Source: Amblyomma americanum (taxonomy: Eukaryota; Arthropoda; Arachnida; Ixodida; Ixodidae). From it: 64,000 nt of DNA. Each line of letters opens with the position of its first letter. The stretch's first letter is position 1. The stretch spans positions 549,053,531-549,117,530 of the forward strand of contig NC_135497.1 in the NCBI RefSeq assembly GCF_052857255.1, written 5' to 3'. The notes under the pieces were generated by a model that did not search any database, had not been told where the DNA came from, and saw only the letters and a list, made by a program, of their open reading frames with translations. Made by a program: the position numbers and the translations under genes. This document shows, in pieces, positions 63,184 to 64,000 of the stretch.

Positions 63184-63660
63184 TCACATTTCTTTCACGG
63201 TAGTTATGTCAGAGTCTTCATCTTTACCTACAAGCACCTTGCCTCCAGTCATCCAGGCAAATTTCCATATGGCAGTCTTCCTTTTAATCGCATCCGAATG
63301 AAGTGCCTTGTTTTTTGGAGTCAAGTGCTCGTTCACAAAAACCGGGAGTGTTCCTTCAAGACCAAGCATTGAGCTGTCTATTTTCTTTTTTCTGCACTTT
63401 GACAACAGCTAATTCCGCTGATTACATCTCAAAAAGCGAACAACTACGTTCTTGACATCTGCGTAAAATGTACGCACATAGTGACACGTGTCAATGTCAG
63501 CCAAGGTGTCAATTGTTACCGCTACACTTTCGCCTATTTTGCTTTTCATTGCAAGCGGCTCCTTTTTACCCGGGACGCCCTTAATCTCGAGGATGTTCAG
63601 GCACTGGTATTGCCCGCGCTCTTCACATCTTAGTGATAATCAGGCGTTTTCGCCTTTCAG
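63184..63660 (-). pseudogene. LINE A ORF1 C-terminal (FP-like) domain
   Basis: The minus strand reads ERGQYQCLNILEIKGVPGKK, VAVTIDTLADIDTCHYVRTF, a stop near 63410, then LPVFVNEHLTPKNKALHSDA and FAWMTGGKVLVGKDEDSD. The V-N-E-H-L-T-P-x-N-K-x-L block is the hallmark of ORF1 proteins with a baculovirus-FP-like fold in CR1/Jockey elements. Confidence 0.8.
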
Positions 63661-63799
63661 TTCAGTGTTCTGTCTCTCCTCTCATAGAACAGGCACTAAA
63701 AACTTTTTGCTGCACTAAAAAGGAAGTGACTCTCCTATATTCAATTTTTCGGCATGTACATACATTTGTTTTGCAGTATTTGGAAATAAAATAAAATAA

Positions 63800-64000
63800 G
63801 AAAATATTCACTACATGTTTACACGTGGTATTCCAAGGCCCGATTGGGAACAGTTGGAGATAAGAGTTAATGCATAATACCTAAATAATCTGTGATTAGC
63901 TGATGACATTGCCTTGCTGTGTCACTCGCGAGATGAATTTCAAAACATGATCAATGATTTATACAGGCAGAGTAACATGGTGGGTCTAAAATTTAACATG
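63800..64000 (+). pseudogene. Start of another LINE RT fragment (RTE/L1-like)
   Basis: Near 63880-64000 the plus strand reads LADDIALLCHSRDEFQNMIN then DLYRQSNMVGLKFNM, the catalytic block and following helix of a LINE RT of the 'L-R-F-A-D-D-I' type. A stop replaces the residue before L-A-D-D. It continues past the window edge. This is a different clade from LINEs A-G. Confidence 0.7.

Larger units (their letters stand above)
54792..63660 (-). mobile_element. LINE A: minus-strand LINE split by nested LINEs C and B
   Basis: Minus-strand order: ORF1 (63184-63660), endonuclease (62343-63119), linker and RT start (61563-62167), then after a 5-kb plus-strand insertion the RT continues at 56530 (YRPISVLSAVSKIFE) to 55690, and a non-coding 3' part to about 54800. 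The RT text is continuous across the insertion: KATAIFKEDDTNTLS at 61570 and YRPISVL at 56500. TACAAA next to both junctions may be a short target duplication. Confidence 0.85.

Overview
The window looks like a repeat-dominated stretch of a hard-tick (Ixodidae, probably metastriate) nuclear genome. The evidence is one recognisable arthropod host gene fragment (SMG6/EST1A PIN domain at the left edge), several copies of tRNA-headed SINEs that resemble the tick Ruka family, and a dense mix of non-LTR, Ty3/gypsy LTR and Penelope-like retroelements. Long (TA)n tracts are also frequent. I see no bacterial-style operons, rRNA, CRISPR arrays or convincing intact host gene.

Layout. 1-1.4 kb: end of SMG6 with a reading-frame break, then its 3' UTR. 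1.65-3.54 kb: 5'-truncated RNase H-bearing LINE (minus). 4.8-16.4 kb: one minus-strand LINE ('D') with 2A-like leader, ORF1, endonuclease and RT, split by later insertions. These are an unknown 0.76 kb block, a Ty3/gypsy element (6838-13369) that itself carries a Penelope-like element (7601-9219, 12-bp target duplication), a 133-bp LINE tail, and a SINE. 16.6-22.7 kb: mostly unassigned sequence, with minus-strand remnants of an unrecognised Ser/Pro-rich protein. 22.75-24.88 kb: front half of a zinc-knuckle LINE ('F'). 24.88-28.8 kb: 3' half of a decayed gypsy element with one LTR. 30.57-35.99 kb: a nearly complete, recently inserted gypsy element sitting inside a (TA)n tract, with LTRs differing at two positions. 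36.8-38.2 kb: gag and probable LTR of another gypsy element. 38.35-42.5 kb: plus-strand LINE ('G') broken by two SINEs, a fold-back MITE and an unknown block. 42.6-50.1 kb: SINEs, a second Penelope fragment, palindromes with hammerhead-ribozyme-like motifs, and repeated ~490-bp units that each carry a tRNA-like sequence and abut (TA)n arrays. 50.1-51.8 kb: gypsy gag-pro-RT fragment. 53.1-53.6 kb: third Penelope fragment. 54.8-63.7 kb: three LINEs nested in one another (A holds C, which holds B). 63.8-64.0 kb: start of a further RT fragment.

Working together: almost every coding stretch serves element mobility (gag, protease, reverse transcriptase, RNase H, integrase, APE-type or GIY-YIG endonuclease), and most copies are broken. 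The nesting gives a relative insertion order. The youngest-looking elements are gypsy-3 (30571-35988) and LINE B, whose ORF2 has a single nonsense codon. The most unusual signals are the 2A-like leader of LINE D, the tRNA-like/(TA)n composite repeats, and the hammerhead-like palindromes. All family assignments come from reading motifs by eye; no database search was run.
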